A stretch of DNA of 64,000 bases from Gonatopus flavifemur (GCA_018340375.1 JAFFJZ010000002.1:50984001-51048000); one strand, 5' to 3'; shown: positions 48,100 to 59,469, numbered from the stretch's first letter. The notes: generated from the letters alone by a model not told the origin. Translations and numbers: made by a program.

Positions 48100-48502
48100 C
48101 CCATACAGCACCGCGAGGTCTTTTAGACGTGCAAACAACGTGCTTGGTTGCACAGAGAATGGGCAAATAACATCTCAGGATGTTCTAAGAACGTCACATT
48201 TTTGTCCCAGGTACGTGCAAATGTCTCGGTTAGTTCTATTCATGTGCACCGTGCGGCGTTCTAGGAACGTGTTCAATAAAGGTTTTCATAAAGTTCTGCA
48301 AAGCTGCACATATGTTTTTAAGAGTTAGTTCTCATGAAAGTACGTTGGTAATACATTATGAGAAAGATGCGTAGTAGATGAAAAGAAAGATCCAAAAGGC
48401 AGGTACTGTAAACGTTTGGAGAACCTACTTCCCGCAGCCAAAAACACGCAGAACCAAGTTCATATTTTCCAAACGTTCAGAGAACTTTCTGTGCTGTCTG
48501 GG
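48100..48502. repeat. CCCAKACAGCAC-ended repeat (copy B), 403 bp
   Basis: Left end CCCATACAGCACCG and the reverse complement of the right end CCCAGACAGCACAG are inverted repeats. The interior contains ATGTTCTAAGAACGTCAC, CGTTCTAGGAACGTG and AAACGTTTGG words, the same AACGT flavour as copy A at 40.3 kb. Confidence 0.55.
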
Positions 48503-48821
48503 TTGTACTACAACGAAAAAAGAGGAAGACTGAATCATTGCAGCGATAAAAAAAAGTGAAACTTCTTGAAAAACAGTTCATTCAATCGAAACAAAGAATA
48601 GCAGATAATCATCTGGTTGTCGCACCAGCAATGAATCATTTTGCAAATATATGCGTTCCAAATTCACACTGAGAGGCTCCATCAGTTCTTCAATCATTAC
48701 TGTCGTAAATGACAAATATTTAATTTCAAGCGAAATGAATGAGATTTGTTGAAATTTGAAGGAGAGAACATTGATTTTATTTTGATTACATTCAATATTC
48801 GAAGGAAGTTCGTGGGAAGGA
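48503..48821. other. AT-rich spacer
   Basis: No gene or bounded repeat seen. Confidence 0.35.
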
Positions 48822-49152
48822 CCCGAGAAAAAAAGATTAGATCTACTGAGATCTTTTCAGATATATGTGGATCTCTATAGATCTCAGTTATGGCAAAAAA
48901 AGATCTGCGGAGATCCACAGAGATCTCCAAAGATCTCCAGAAAATTTTTTTTGCATCTTCCTATATTTTTTTGGATTCCTTGCAAAATTGGAATCTTCGG
49001 GAGAGAGTGGATATAAGAAAACTCCAAAGATTGTTGCCTGAGTTGAGATGTTCAGATGTAAGTAGATATAAACAGATTTGTAGAGATTTTTGCCAAAATT
49101 AAGATCTGATGAGATCTATGTTGATCTCAGTAGATCTAATTATTTTCTCGGG
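48822..49152. repeat. GATCT decamer-phased repeat, copy 2
   Basis: Terminal inverted repeats of ~30 bp are seen: CCCGAGAAAAAAAGATTAG on the left and, as reverse complement of the right, CCCGAGAAAATAATTAG, both running on into ATCTACTGAGATC. GATCT or one-base variants fall at 48840, 48850, 48860, 48870, 48880; 48902, 48912, 48922, 48932; 49055, 49065, 49075, 49085; and 49103, 49113, 49123, 49133, each run spaced exactly 10 bp. Confidence 0.85.
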
Positions 49153-49719
49153 GAGCAAGGATTCAAGATGGAAAATCCGAAACAAAGAGCAAATTTGCAA
49201 AAAGAACCTTGATAAAGATGAACGTTGGTTCATGGCAATTTCCAGAGTGAAGAGTCATAAATTTGGATTAAAAATTAAGAAAATTAAGTTGGCAGCTTTG
49301 AAATTCCATACAAACATTCAAAAAGTAACTTCCTTGCTACTCTGTGAAAAGTATGGAATGGAAAAGACACCGAAAATGTTCCCAAGAATGGCAACTGGCG
49401 TTGAAATAACACTATCCGAAGTCAGATCCAAATAATATCTAACAGAGTCCTGAAAAAGACGATCCATTGATCCATCATAACTATCTTTGAATTATGAATT
49501 ATCCTCATAAAAATTGACATGAAAACTTTGAAATAATATCAATGATCAAAGTTATAGGATTTCCCAACAACGGTAATAATTCACCCTCGTTTCAGTTGAA
49601 TAATCACAAAGAGATATATATATATATACATATATGTATCTAGAAGTGAAATTATCCTTATCGTCCTTATCTCCTTCATTCTCCCTTATATTCATTATGT
49701 ACAACGTGTGCACGAGCAA
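49153..49719. other. AT-rich non-coding DNA
   Basis: A 108-codon plus-strand frame (49109-49435) is Lys-rich with no recognisable domain and begins inside the decamer repeat, so it is not called. A short TATATATA run lies at 49615-49630. Confidence 0.35.
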
Positions 49720-50430
49720 AAGGCGCCATTAGAGAACAGGCTACAGTGTTCTAACACTGTAAATAACGCCCGTCTAGAAATTTGGAACGTGGAGAAGGGG
49801 TGACTCGAGAAATGCCCGTATGTTATCCTTGTATACGTACTTCTATACATGTACGTATAAAGGTATAATTGCGAGTATAACGATTCAAACTACAACAACA
49901 CCAGGGTAAATAATTACAGAGAGTATTTCACGTGTACATGTGGAGAAAGGAAGGGCTGAAAGACGTGGATATTAATTTAGGCACGTAGAGGTCCTTTCCC
50001 CGACGTTGAGCTAAGAAAAATGCTTCTGTATATGTATATAAGCGCGTACATTGGGGAGTCGACCCGTTAGAATTTAATCTCACGAGAAGTAGAGATGTAT
50101 GAACGTGTGTACGTGTAAGAGTGGGCGAGCGTAAGTGAAGGTATAGATGTAAAGTCTCCGTGTGGGTGAATACGAAAGTGTTCGCATGTGTTTGCGTATG
50201 GCAATGGCGATGGCCGCTCACGACGAAGGAGGGTGAAAAGGGCGAGAATAGTGGATGGACGGTCAGTGTAAGGGGGAAGTAAGAAAAATGCCAGGAAGAA
50301 GAGAGAGGGTGGGATCAGCAAGAAAGAGATGGTAGGTGGACCGAGAAGCGCAGAGGGTTGTAGAGAAAGCCTGAGTCGAGAGAGGGTGGAGAATGAAAAT
50401 GCTTTGGAATTGCGTACACCCCGTTCGTCC
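49720..50430. other. GC/purine-rich island
   Basis: CpG-containing and increasingly G/A-rich on the plus strand (GAAGAGAGAGGGTGGGATC near 50297). ATGGCCGC, the inverse of GCGGCCAT, lies at 50210-50217. Minus-strand frames of 97-141 codons are composition-driven. Possible promoter or regulatory DNA. Confidence 0.35.
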
Positions 50431-51170
50431 TGACTGCATGGAAGTTGGTGTATGGAGAGTACGATATGTCTTTTGCTTCTACGAAAATTCATACGTTATC
50501 GCGCATGTAACGTTACTCTTTCGTTTCATTCTACAAAGGATGAAAGAAGTTTATTTTTACTTTTTCACCCGCTCAACTGATTCTTAATTCTTCAATTCTG
50601 AAGCTGAATTAGAAGTTTATTTCATGTGGAAGGGAGGGATATATCGTTCACAAGGTTTCCAGCATTAGGGGATATCGAAGATTCGAAAACATTGAAATGA
50701 TTTTCATGGAAATGAATGTTACAATGACAATGCGATGTACACGCGGCGATCCCCAAATATAATCAGTTCATGCGTATTTTCCGTTTCTGTGCAGGAGAAA
50801 AAATTAGTGAACGTACGATTCCTGTCATTTCAGCGTTGGAACTTTGCGTGGAATAATGAAATACGTTCGCAGATATTCGGAAGAACAATAGGAACTATTA
50901 TCTTTGTGGTAAAAGAAATGTAATGTTCATATGTTTAGCCTGGAAGCTCATACGAATATTATACGCTTATATGCTCTCTCTCGAACGGATGGTTAAAGCC
51001 GATTCTTTTTTTTAAACTGTGTTCGAACTCTCCCATCAGGGAAATACACAGAATATTATTAAATGTTGAAAGATCAAGATTGTTCTAAGAAATCATCCGG
51101 ATAGGGCGGAAAAAGCACTTGATATCAGAAGAAAGAAGAATACAAAGTTACGTTGAAAATCGTGTGCTAT
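50431..51170. other. AT-rich non-coding DNA
   Basis: No supported gene or bounded repeat. Confidence 0.35.
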
Positions 51171-51576
51171 CGGCGAACGTTGGTGTGGTCTCTTCGGGGC
51201 GTTACACAAATACAATGAGACTAGCTTGAGCTTGAGCTTAAGCGACTTGTGTGTTGGTCAAGCCGGTTGTGAGGATCCGGGAGAACCTTACAGAAATGAG
51301 GGTGAAGCAATGTAGTAGGTAAGAGGGGAAGAAGGTTTGCGGGGGAGGAGTGTCCCTTGCTAAGCCCAGCGTTAAGGGTTCCCCGGAATATAGTGAAGCT
51401 TATACGAGGAAGAACGAGAGGAAAGGCTAGAAGCTCTTGTGAGAAAGAGACATTTCATGTATAAGCTCACATGCATGTGCTTTGATAGTACATGTGTGCG
51501 GGTGTATACGATGTAGGAAGAGAAAACAGAAGTAGAGAATGCTAACGGAACCGACGGCTTCGGCGACGACGTCGTA

Positions 51577-51608
<32 letters not shown>

Positions 51609-51800
51609 AGAGGTGGTAGGTAGTAGTGGTGGCGATGGTGGGTAAGCAGCAGAGTCCGTAGGTTGGCAGTTTTACAGATCAATAAAGCTAACCACCCTTT
51701 TCCACCCACTCAACCACCCTCTAACTCGTCCACCCTATATTCAGACCATCTACTACCTGCCTCGATCTACAGCTAACCCTTCTTCATCTAGCTAACTATT
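51171..51800 (+). other. GC-rich island with Asp-codon run; possible untranslated or short coding exon
   Basis: After the words GCTTGAGCTTGAGCTTAAGC (51228-51247), good splice-donor-like sites occur (TAGTAG|GTAAGAG near 51312-51325 and GATGGTGG|GTAAGC near 51632-51645). Between them a GAC run at 51577-51608 gives, in one frame, an acidic stretch of about ten Asp followed by EEVVGSSGGDGG. That frame has no ATG and opens only about 20 codons upstream. An exon is possible; a simple trinucleotide expansion in regulatory DNA is equally likely. Confidence 0.3.
51577..51608 (+). repeat. (GAC)n trinucleotide repeat
   Basis: Eight or more GAC units ending GATGACGAAGAG. A short related GACGACGTCGTAG palindrome precedes it. 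Confidence 0.9.
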
Positions 51801-53101
51801 TCAAGAACAAATCAACATCAGTATGTCGGACGTTACGTGCATTTTTAATGATCATTCATTCATTATCTTTCCATCGGTGAATTGCATTTGAAGTTTGAAT
51901 TCTTAATATTGACATTGCATATCTTCACTGCATTAATTAAATTGTTTGAAGAAGGATCCTTGTAACCATAAATACTTTGTAACAGCACTTGAAGATTCTT
52001 TGAATGCAGTAGAACATTGAATGAGATTATTTTGAATCGTTCTGCAGTTACGATCAGCTACGTTATTAATGTTCAATAGAAAATATCAACGAACAAAGGG
52101 AGAGTTTTTACAAATTTTTCGTAACATTTCGCTTTTTCTCAATTTCAAAGAGCAGAGAAAAAGTCGTTTGTCGGTCGAATGGAGGCGTTGAAGGGTTGGA
52201 AAAGATTTTTTCCATTCATATTGGGATGTCTTTCGCAGGGCACTACGCGATTCACCTTTATCGAACAATCAGTAACATCGATGAATATTCATCTCACGAT
52301 CATAACTCCTGCGATGTAAATTCGTATCAAATCTTTCTCCTGTTGCAGTCGGGGCGTGTTAATTGACGCTAATTCTTAACGTGAGCTTGTTGCAACAGGA
52401 GGGAAGATACGGGTAATGTCTATAACATGAGTCATTCCAATTTTTTTCGAGTGTGGATGAAAATGATCTCACACTCTATTGTTGCGTGCGATGTAATATA
52501 AAGATCATGATTTTTTCAATGAAAAGCAAAATCTTGATGACGTTGAAAAGCTATGATAATTTTATCTCTAATCACAATGAATCTGAAAATAATAGCGTGT
52601 TTCCATTCGCATATTCCTCTATTTATCTTTGTTTCACAGAAGGACAGAGAGAAACTCTTTAACCAGAAAAACTCACGTTTCTCCAACGACCATGAAAAGG
52701 AGTGGAAAAGAGAACAATTATTCTCGCATCTCCATTTCTACACGGAGATCTTTTCAGCACGGAATTTTCTTCTTCCTCCGCTTGGAAATAAAATTCCTCA
52801 GAGATCGAGCGAAGGTAAATTCGTTGTAGTTGGAAAGTCAATTCTGGGGTCAAGTTTACCATGATCTCACTTCTCTACTTAATTACAGGTCGGTGCAACG
52901 AAGATCTTCCGAAGCAAGTGTGAATGGATGTATTTGTAAAATACAATAAAATCGATCGAATGAGTTGGAGTGGTTTTTTTGCAACGTGCGATATGGTAAA
53001 TTTTCTTAATTGAAGGGTGTATTATCGTTATGATTTGAGTTATTTTATTGAAGATTTGATCATTGTCCACTCATGATGAAATATCTGTGATTTCTCACCG
53101 T
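51801..53101. other. AT-rich non-coding DNA with one conserved-looking hairpin
   Basis: A hairpin lies at 52331-52408, with arms ATCTTTCTCCTGTTGCA and TGCAACAGGAGGGAAGAT differing by one bulge around a loop of ~43 bases containing TTAATTGACGCTAATTC. The rest shows no supported gene. Confidence 0.4.
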
Positions 53102-53300
53102 CATTGTAAAAAATTTCGATAGTAAATTTCAGAAGTAAGAAACACATACATGCGTTAGGATTCCTCCGTATTATTCAGGAAATCTACTGGAAAATGATGA
53201 TCATAATTCTAGAAAGTTTGAGATTTTCAGTTCATTTAGTGGGAAATTTCATATACATTTATTGATTCCTTATCCGTTCCGATTATTTTTTACAGTGCTG
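53102..53300. repeat. Decayed CACTGTAAAAAAT-ended MITE
   Basis: Left end CATTGTAAAAAATTTCG and right end (reverse complement) CACTGTAAAAAATAATCGG are inverted. They match the end family of the 19.2-20.3 kb element. No target duplication is recognisable. Confidence 0.45.
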
Positions 53301-53401
53301 ATGAGTGTGGGTATTACGGAAGAGTCTCGTGGGTTTCAATTTTCATGGATAGGAAACAGCGGTTCCAGAATTTAGTAACTTTTTAATGAATCTAACAAAT
53401 T

Positions 53402-53845
53402 CCCGACTGGAAATTATCATGCGGTTGACCTGACATATGGTGAGCACCTAACAAGGTCCGAAATACGGTATACCTGCTGAAATCCTATTCAGAATGAGAT
53501 GTGGATGCCCCATGTAGGGATAAGCCCATTTGATCCTGATTAGGTTTCCCTTACATTATCCTAGAAGGTTGAAATAGCCCAGCGAACACGAATGCAGGCC
53601 CTTCAGAGGACCAGTGACGGCCCTTCGCCGGCAGTGCAGGACCATCAGCGGCCCATTGAAACGCTAGTAATCATTGTTTGTAGGGAGGTTTTCCTCGCTA
53701 TGATCTCATCAAGACCTTGTTAGTTTATCCTGAGATTATGAACATATATGTTTATAAAGTATAGTTTAATAAAGTGAATGCAAAAATGTCTCAATTTCAG
53801 ATTGTATACTCCTTGGTAAAATAAATTTTCTCTAAATTAAGAAAA
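53402..53845 (+). repeat. Host repeat, uninterrupted copy (empty site)
   Basis: It aligns with 41404-41664 joined to 44958-45031 and reads through the junction as TTTAATAAAG at 53766-53775, giving the pre-insertion state of the 3.3-kb element. It contains a 111-bp GC-richer segment (53578-53688, starting CCCAGCGAACACG) that the other copy lacks. Confidence 0.85.
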
Positions 53846-54285
53846 TACTTCTGAACAAATGTAAACTGTGCATATCTTTCAAGTTAAATCTTTCCATGCC
53901 GAATACAACATTTTTGAGTTGTGGATTTCCTGTTCATATCCCAATTTCAATTTATTCTGGAGGTTTTGGTATAGGATTCCGCATAAAATCCTTATTAGTC
54001 TTGCCTTATAAGGTCCTGATATTAGTAAAGCGTGACATGACTCGTCAGGTCCTGACGAGGTTGTCTTACTAGGACCTGGGCTGGATCAACGTTGACCTGA
54101 TCTGGTCCGTGGGGTGAATTTCTCGTCGGGTTGTTATTGTATTTTTCACTCTTGAAAAGTTAAGGTTTGAAGAATGCCTTCCTACGCTGTTTACCAAGAC
54201 TGTTCCTGTAAAATGCATTCTCCATAAACATTTGGCAGTCTTTTTACTCAGCATGTCACCTGTAAATTGACATGAACACTATGAT
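53846..54285. other. Non-coding DNA with dispersed-repeat words
   Basis: Recurring AGGTCCTGA and GGACCTGG words around 53995-54080 belong to the vocabulary of the degenerate repeats. No gene. Confidence 0.35.
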
Positions 54286-54583
54286 GGTAAATTTACAAGT
54301 ACTGAGTACTGGTGAAATGAAATTATATCCACATGTCAATGTACCTACTTCATTGGTAATTTTACAAATACTTAGGACTGGTAGAATCGAATTACATGTA
54401 CATATCAATGTAAAATTACTCGCATTCTGGTGAAATTACAGTTAACATGTATGTATAAATGTACCTTGGGTGGATGTGTGAATTCACTGGTGTGTGTAGT
54501 TGGTAATTTTTACATTAACATATATCATGTATTTTTACCAATACTGTATAGGTGAATCCTGTTGCCATGGACATTTGGTAATA
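54286..54583. repeat. Left part of an element with ~69-bp internal repeats, interrupted by the pogo/Tigger-like element
   Basis: GGTAAATTTACAAGTACTGAG at 54286 recurs as GGTAATTTTACAAATACTTAG at 54355, a 69-bp period, with a third weaker unit near 54428. The sequence resumes after the inserted element at 55528 and ends in AATTTTTTACAGTG near 55540-55553, an end type used by other TA-flanked elements here. Its own left end is uncertain. Confidence 0.5.
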
Positions 54584-55525
54584 CAGTAGAACCTCGATTG
54601 AGGCAAGTGAATGGGACCGAACTTGCCTCAATCGAGGTTCTCATAGACACGCCTATCGACCAATCAGAAGAATGGTGAGGAATCTCTGTCAGGGCCGTGT
54701 CAACTTGTGGGTTCCAAAATCTATATCATTCAAAATGAAAGCTGGAACGTATTTTCAAAAAGTTTTTTCGACAAATTATACAAAATCTTCAAATAACGTT
54801 TTCCATATTTTGAATTAGATAATGGTTTTGAATTAGAAATATTGAGGAATCGTCTTCATCCATTATATATTTGAATCACAGATAATGAGTATGAATCCAG
54901 CTATGTTTTTGAACAATCATCATCCAGCGAAAAATAATCCTATTTCAACATTACAACTAATAATATTATGATTCTCAGTTTTTATAAACATAATTTTTTG
55001 CAATATATATATTATTAAATATTTTTTCACAATAATCTTAACTACACCTTTTGATGCTTCTAGTCGCAGGTATACCTTTTTGAATCATTTTAAATGTGAA
55101 ACAACAGGCAATATGTTCAGGAATCCTAGTAGAAATTATTCTATAGATTACCTAGCTGAAACGAAGTTTTTAAAAAAAGTATCACATATTTTTTTGGTAA
55201 TATTTTTTTATCACAGATGATAAATATAAATTCAGCTATTTTTTTTCAACAATCATTCCCCAACGAAAAATAATCCTATTTTAACATCACAACTAATAAT
55301 ATTATGATTCACACGTATTTGAGAGCAAAATTGCATGTATTTATATTCCAAAACATAACCTAACCTAATATTTACAAACTGATATTGGAACAAATGCAAC
55401 GTTCTCGATCGTGTGGACTACGGCACTGACCAACACATCACATGACTCCCCTCCCGCACGACACAATGAGTGGAGTAGGGATGAAACTTGCCTCAATCGA
55501 GGTTCCCTCAATCGGGGTTCTACTG
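54584..55525. mobile_element. pogo/Tigger-like non-autonomous element, 942 bp
   Basis: Ends CAGTAGAACCTCGATTGAGG (left) and CAGTAGAACCCCGATTGAGG (reverse complement of right) are flanked by TA at 54582-54583 and 55526-55527. CAGTRGAACCTCG-type ends with a TA duplication characterise the pogo/Tigger branch of Tc1/mariner. The left end is followed by a perfect 20-bp inverted copy (54589-54608 versus 54621-54640), and the right end carries two direct copies. Internally a ~108-bp segment is duplicated (54871-54980 and 55212-55320). No DDE transposase frame is present. Confidence 0.8.
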
Positions 55526-57440
55526 TATTACCACCAAAATTTTTTACAGTGTACAAGTCCAGGAAGAGTGAGATTCAAGTCCTGAAGAGTGACTTTTCAC
55601 TCCATAGGAGTCGAATCTCACTATTGTTGGACTCGCATTATTTTCGCACTTTGAGAGTGGATCTTCACTCCAAGAAATTTAGAGAGTACGCTCGCATGTT
55701 CATATTAACAGCGCTCTCTGATTCACCGTCAGGTCAAATCTAGCAAGGACAAAAAGGTGCACAAATTTTGGGACCTTGAAACTTGAATTGATGAACAAAC
55801 TCAACAAATTCAAGAATACTCCCATCGAGTGATCAATAAAAAAAAAGTGATAACAAATTCCATGTACTGTGCATGGAATAAATCCATTTCAAACACTCAA
55901 ATTTTGATGAAAAGATATTTTCAAACCTCGTGATCCCACATGAGCCCTTCTTAGCCCAACGATATGGACAAAGGTAATGGATCGAACGATGTTTGGATCT
56001 TGTTAAATGCTCGAGAATGTTGATAACAAGTTTTTTCCCAATAAAGCCATCCGCTATATTTGTATATTAATAATCCCAATGGCTCTCGCCGTGTGTACTC
56101 CAAATTGCATAGCAAGGTATTGTTTTTCGTCCTTATGAATGAAGGAAGTACTGTACTCCAAAAATAATAACATTCATCTTAACAGAAGTTTGACAATTGT
56201 ATCATACCTTTTGGATATAAAATTATTAGTTCAATGTAGTAGTGCATCAACTTTGAAGAATGGTTAAGTTACATCCACGTTGAGGTAAACAAAAATAATT
56301 CACAAATGTTATGAAATGAAAATGAATTATTAGCAATGCAATATTAAAATCGAGGAATAATTCTTGATCTTTGTGTGGACTTGAAACTCCCCATGCGGAA
56401 ATTGATAAGACTGAAAAAAAACCAAAATTTGTCCCAGGGTTAACACATGTACCAGAAAAAAACTTTCGCCAAGAACAATTGGAGCACTCTTGGCGTATAA
56501 TCATCCTGTTGTTGCGAATGACTTCGGTCTTGACGTATTTGTGGTGTTCTAGAAACGATTAGTGCATTCGGCACCAGCTTGCCACATGTATATATAATTT
56601 GTACACATTATAGGCACAATTTTGATAATCAGATACTCAATTCCAAACAGGGATGGGTAGCCTCAATTAGGGGGACGGGGAGGGGAGAAATTTGTTGGAA
56701 ACAAATATAGATTTGAATTCAAATAGCGGTATTCAATCATTTTGAGCTTATAACTGACAAATATACTATTTGTTTTTTGGGTATTGACTTCTTCACAAAT
56801 GAAGTAAAAGTCCACCAAATTAAAACAAAGAATTCCCCATCTAAAGACGAACTTCACTGCCATCATTTTTTGGGGGAAATCCTAAAATCATTTTTCACAG
56901 TGCATGTGCGGTATAGCTGAATTACCAATGTGTACCTTTGCTACGAAAATATTTGTGTGCTCAACTTGGGTCCATATAGGACTTCGCCATGCTTCCCAAG
57001 TTCCTCCAAGAATTTTAATTTAGACATCCCAATACCATATTCATATGCGGTCAATTTGAACTACCAATATTTTCCTGTAACTTCTGAACCTACACGTGTC
57101 CAAGCACTGTACTGACTGGAAATAGTCTGAGCACATTGGTGAGTGAAAATGAGGAATCAATAGTCTTCAATTTATAATTTTCAAAACGGAATTTCTGTTG
57201 TTTTGATCTAGCACTGACATGGAATTCAATGAATTTTCTATTTCATACTAGATACAAGTCAATAGATTTGTTACCAATACAGTTCGATAATGTGTGAAGG
57301 AAGTATTATAATATTGGGAAGAATATTTTCTCCTGTCAATATTTAATTCAATAATCTTCGTGATAATTTGTTGCTCTTCCAAAAATCATAATTCCAGAGC
57401 CTGCATGGGTTGCATCGTGTCTTGTTTCATTGTAGTCTCA
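55526..57440. other. Non-coding DNA with repeat remnants
   Basis: 55528-55553 is the right end of the interrupted element. 56330-56450 is a reverse-strand relative of 46210-46300. A TTTTTCACAGTGCA end-like word lies near 56892. No gene supported. Confidence 0.4.
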
Positions 57441-57698
57441 CAGTGAGAGGAAAGTCTATTTGTATTCAATAAAGCTTGTTTTGGATAAGGCGAAATCGAT
57501 ACTTTTTCCAAATAAATTAGGCTCATGACTTAGGAATAGAATTTATCAAGTGTTGGAAAAACCTCATATGACATTTCTCAACTGTTAATCAACCTTGTTG
57601 GTGGGTAATGAGCCGAGTTTATAATCAAGGTAAAAATATTCATTTCGCCGTATGCAAAACAAGCTTTATCGAATACAAATAACCTCTTCTCTCAGTTC
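57441..57698. mobile_element. MITE with ~50-bp inverted ends, 258 bp
   Basis: The left end CAGTGAGAGGAAAG, then TTTGTATTCAATAAAGCTTG, is matched on the right by the reverse complement AACTGAGAGAAGAGG, then TTTGTATTCGATAAAGCTTG, and both continue into GGCGAAAT. The ends belong to the GAGAGAAA family of the 7.7- and 18.8-kb elements. The central sequence is non-coding. Confidence 0.7.
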
Positions 57699-58377
57699 AC
57701 ATAACCCAAGTAGAAATCGTTCTAGGCATGGCTCTGGTGCAACAGTGGACCTCGGTACCGCCTAAAGTGCCTCTCTTGCGCCTTGTTTGCGCCAGAGTAG
57801 GAGCTAGAATGTTTTTTACCATGGTAAGCCCACGCTGAACATACAATGCAAGCCCTGAAAATGAGTGCGTCTGGGGTATATAAGAGCAACCAAAACAGGC
57901 TTTCAAGTAAAATAAGAACGCCTAGTTTGGTCCCAACTGCCACTAGGATTGGCTCCAGGCTGCCCTAGGGTTGCTACGATTGTCCTAGCCTGGTCCGAAG
58001 TTGGCCCAGTAGTTTTGCGCATTGAGATATCATAGTTGGTTCAAATAGGTAAGAGAGCTTGCCTCATTGGTAATATTCTACTGTTGAATTTGATGAAACA
58101 CGGAGATCAAGTGATTGTTAAGAACACTTCACAGGATTTTCACATGTCTAGTCTCATTTTTGGAACCATCATTTCAATTCTTTTGTTTGAGGAATAGTAT
58201 ATTTTCAATGCTTATTCACCATTCATGAAATACTATTGGCAAAAATTTATTCTAGATATTCGAAATAATATTCATTTCATTAGGTGAATTGAATTTTCTT
58301 GAATGATGATTTATGATTAATCATATTGATCCTGATATTTTATACCGATCTTCAAATTGTAGATTTGCATGCATATA
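57699..58377. repeat. Degenerate GGCC/GCCAAG repeat
   Basis: Recurrent GGCTCTGG, TAGGCATGGCTC, TTGGCCCAG and CTGCCCTAGGG words resemble the repeats at 1-100, 45.5, 60.2 and 61.7 kb. Overlapping minus-strand frames of 69-73 codons lie in it and are not called. Confidence 0.4.
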
Positions 58378-58608
58378 CACGCAGAGAAAATTACCGAAAG
58401 TATTAATATCAATAAGTTGGGACAAAATCACATTGTGAAGGTATGTATTATAGAACCACTTTAACTTCTAGCGAAGAATAACAAAGTCCCGTTATTTGTT
58501 GATAGGAAGTGTAGTAATTTTTATGACAAAAATAATATAACCTCATAATATGACTTGGTCCCTACTTCACTGTAGAATGTAGTAATTTCCGAGATTCTTC
58601 TCTGCTTG
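58378..58608. mobile_element. CACGCAGAGAA-ended TA-flanked MITE, 231 bp
   Basis: Left end CACGCAGAGAAAATTACCG and the reverse complement of the right end CAAGCAGAGAAGAATCTCGG are imperfect inverted repeats flanked by TA (58376-58377, 58609-58610). GTAGTAATTT words occur twice inside. Non-coding. Confidence 0.55.
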
Positions 58609-59469
58609 TAAAGGGAGCATGGAACAGCATAAGTTTCAAGGTCAACACTTTTGAGGGGAATTGGATGAATATAACAGTATGTTATGATACTTCAGCAAAA
58701 CCTCATTAGTCAAGGGTTAATTCAACGTTCAAAGTAGAATTGTTCAAAATATCAGAGAAGGTAAATTTGCTAGTAATGATATAAGCTTGTTCCGGGTTTG
58801 GCAAAATTGTTGGATTGTTTCAACATGATTCCCATACAGTATTTTGAGGAAGAAACTCATAAATTTGAATATGCATGAATTACTTCTTTCACAGTGCTAG
58901 ACTGCAGTGGTGAAACCGATGAGTTCGAATCTTGCCAAGTCGTTAAGATTTTTATCTACGGAATCTTCAATGTAAGCTCCTCTGATATTGTTTATACTCT
59001 TCATAGAACTTGTTTATTTTAATACGCTATCTTTGTTTGAAAACGTCACCTCAAATACTCTTCGAATCCATTCTATTCACTTGCAACTTCATATTCCCGA
59101 ATCCAATGAACACAATGTATAAAACTTATCGACAAATGTCTTTTACATATTCATCAAATATTGTTGAGACAATGGTCTGAAACATAACTATTAGATATTT
59201 GAAAAACGTTCCCGACAAGTGTTGGAGGTCATGTTTTGAAGAAGATTCATATGTATCGAATAGATCAAAAGATTGCTTCTAAAATGCTAGAATTTGAGGG
59301 ATATTTATCATTTGTCAGAATTTTCTTCTGGCACGAGACATTCTTCGAAAACCGAGGAGATACATTCAAAATCTAGTTATTTTCCCTAGATCCTTAGGAG
59401 AACTCCTGATTTTTATATGTTTTCTGATATATGAATTCATTATTCGGATTTGAGAAGATCACATCTTAA
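58609..59469. other. Non-coding DNA with repeat remnants
   Basis: 58800-58890 is a diverged relative of 46290-46378. A B-box-like GAGTTCGAATCTTGCC lies at 58921 with only a partial A-box just upstream, so it is a tRNA-like scrap at most. Confidence 0.35.

Noticed and set aside
58905..58940. tRNA-like A-box/B-box pair
   Set aside because: The boxes are only about 15 bases apart and no cloverleaf can form.
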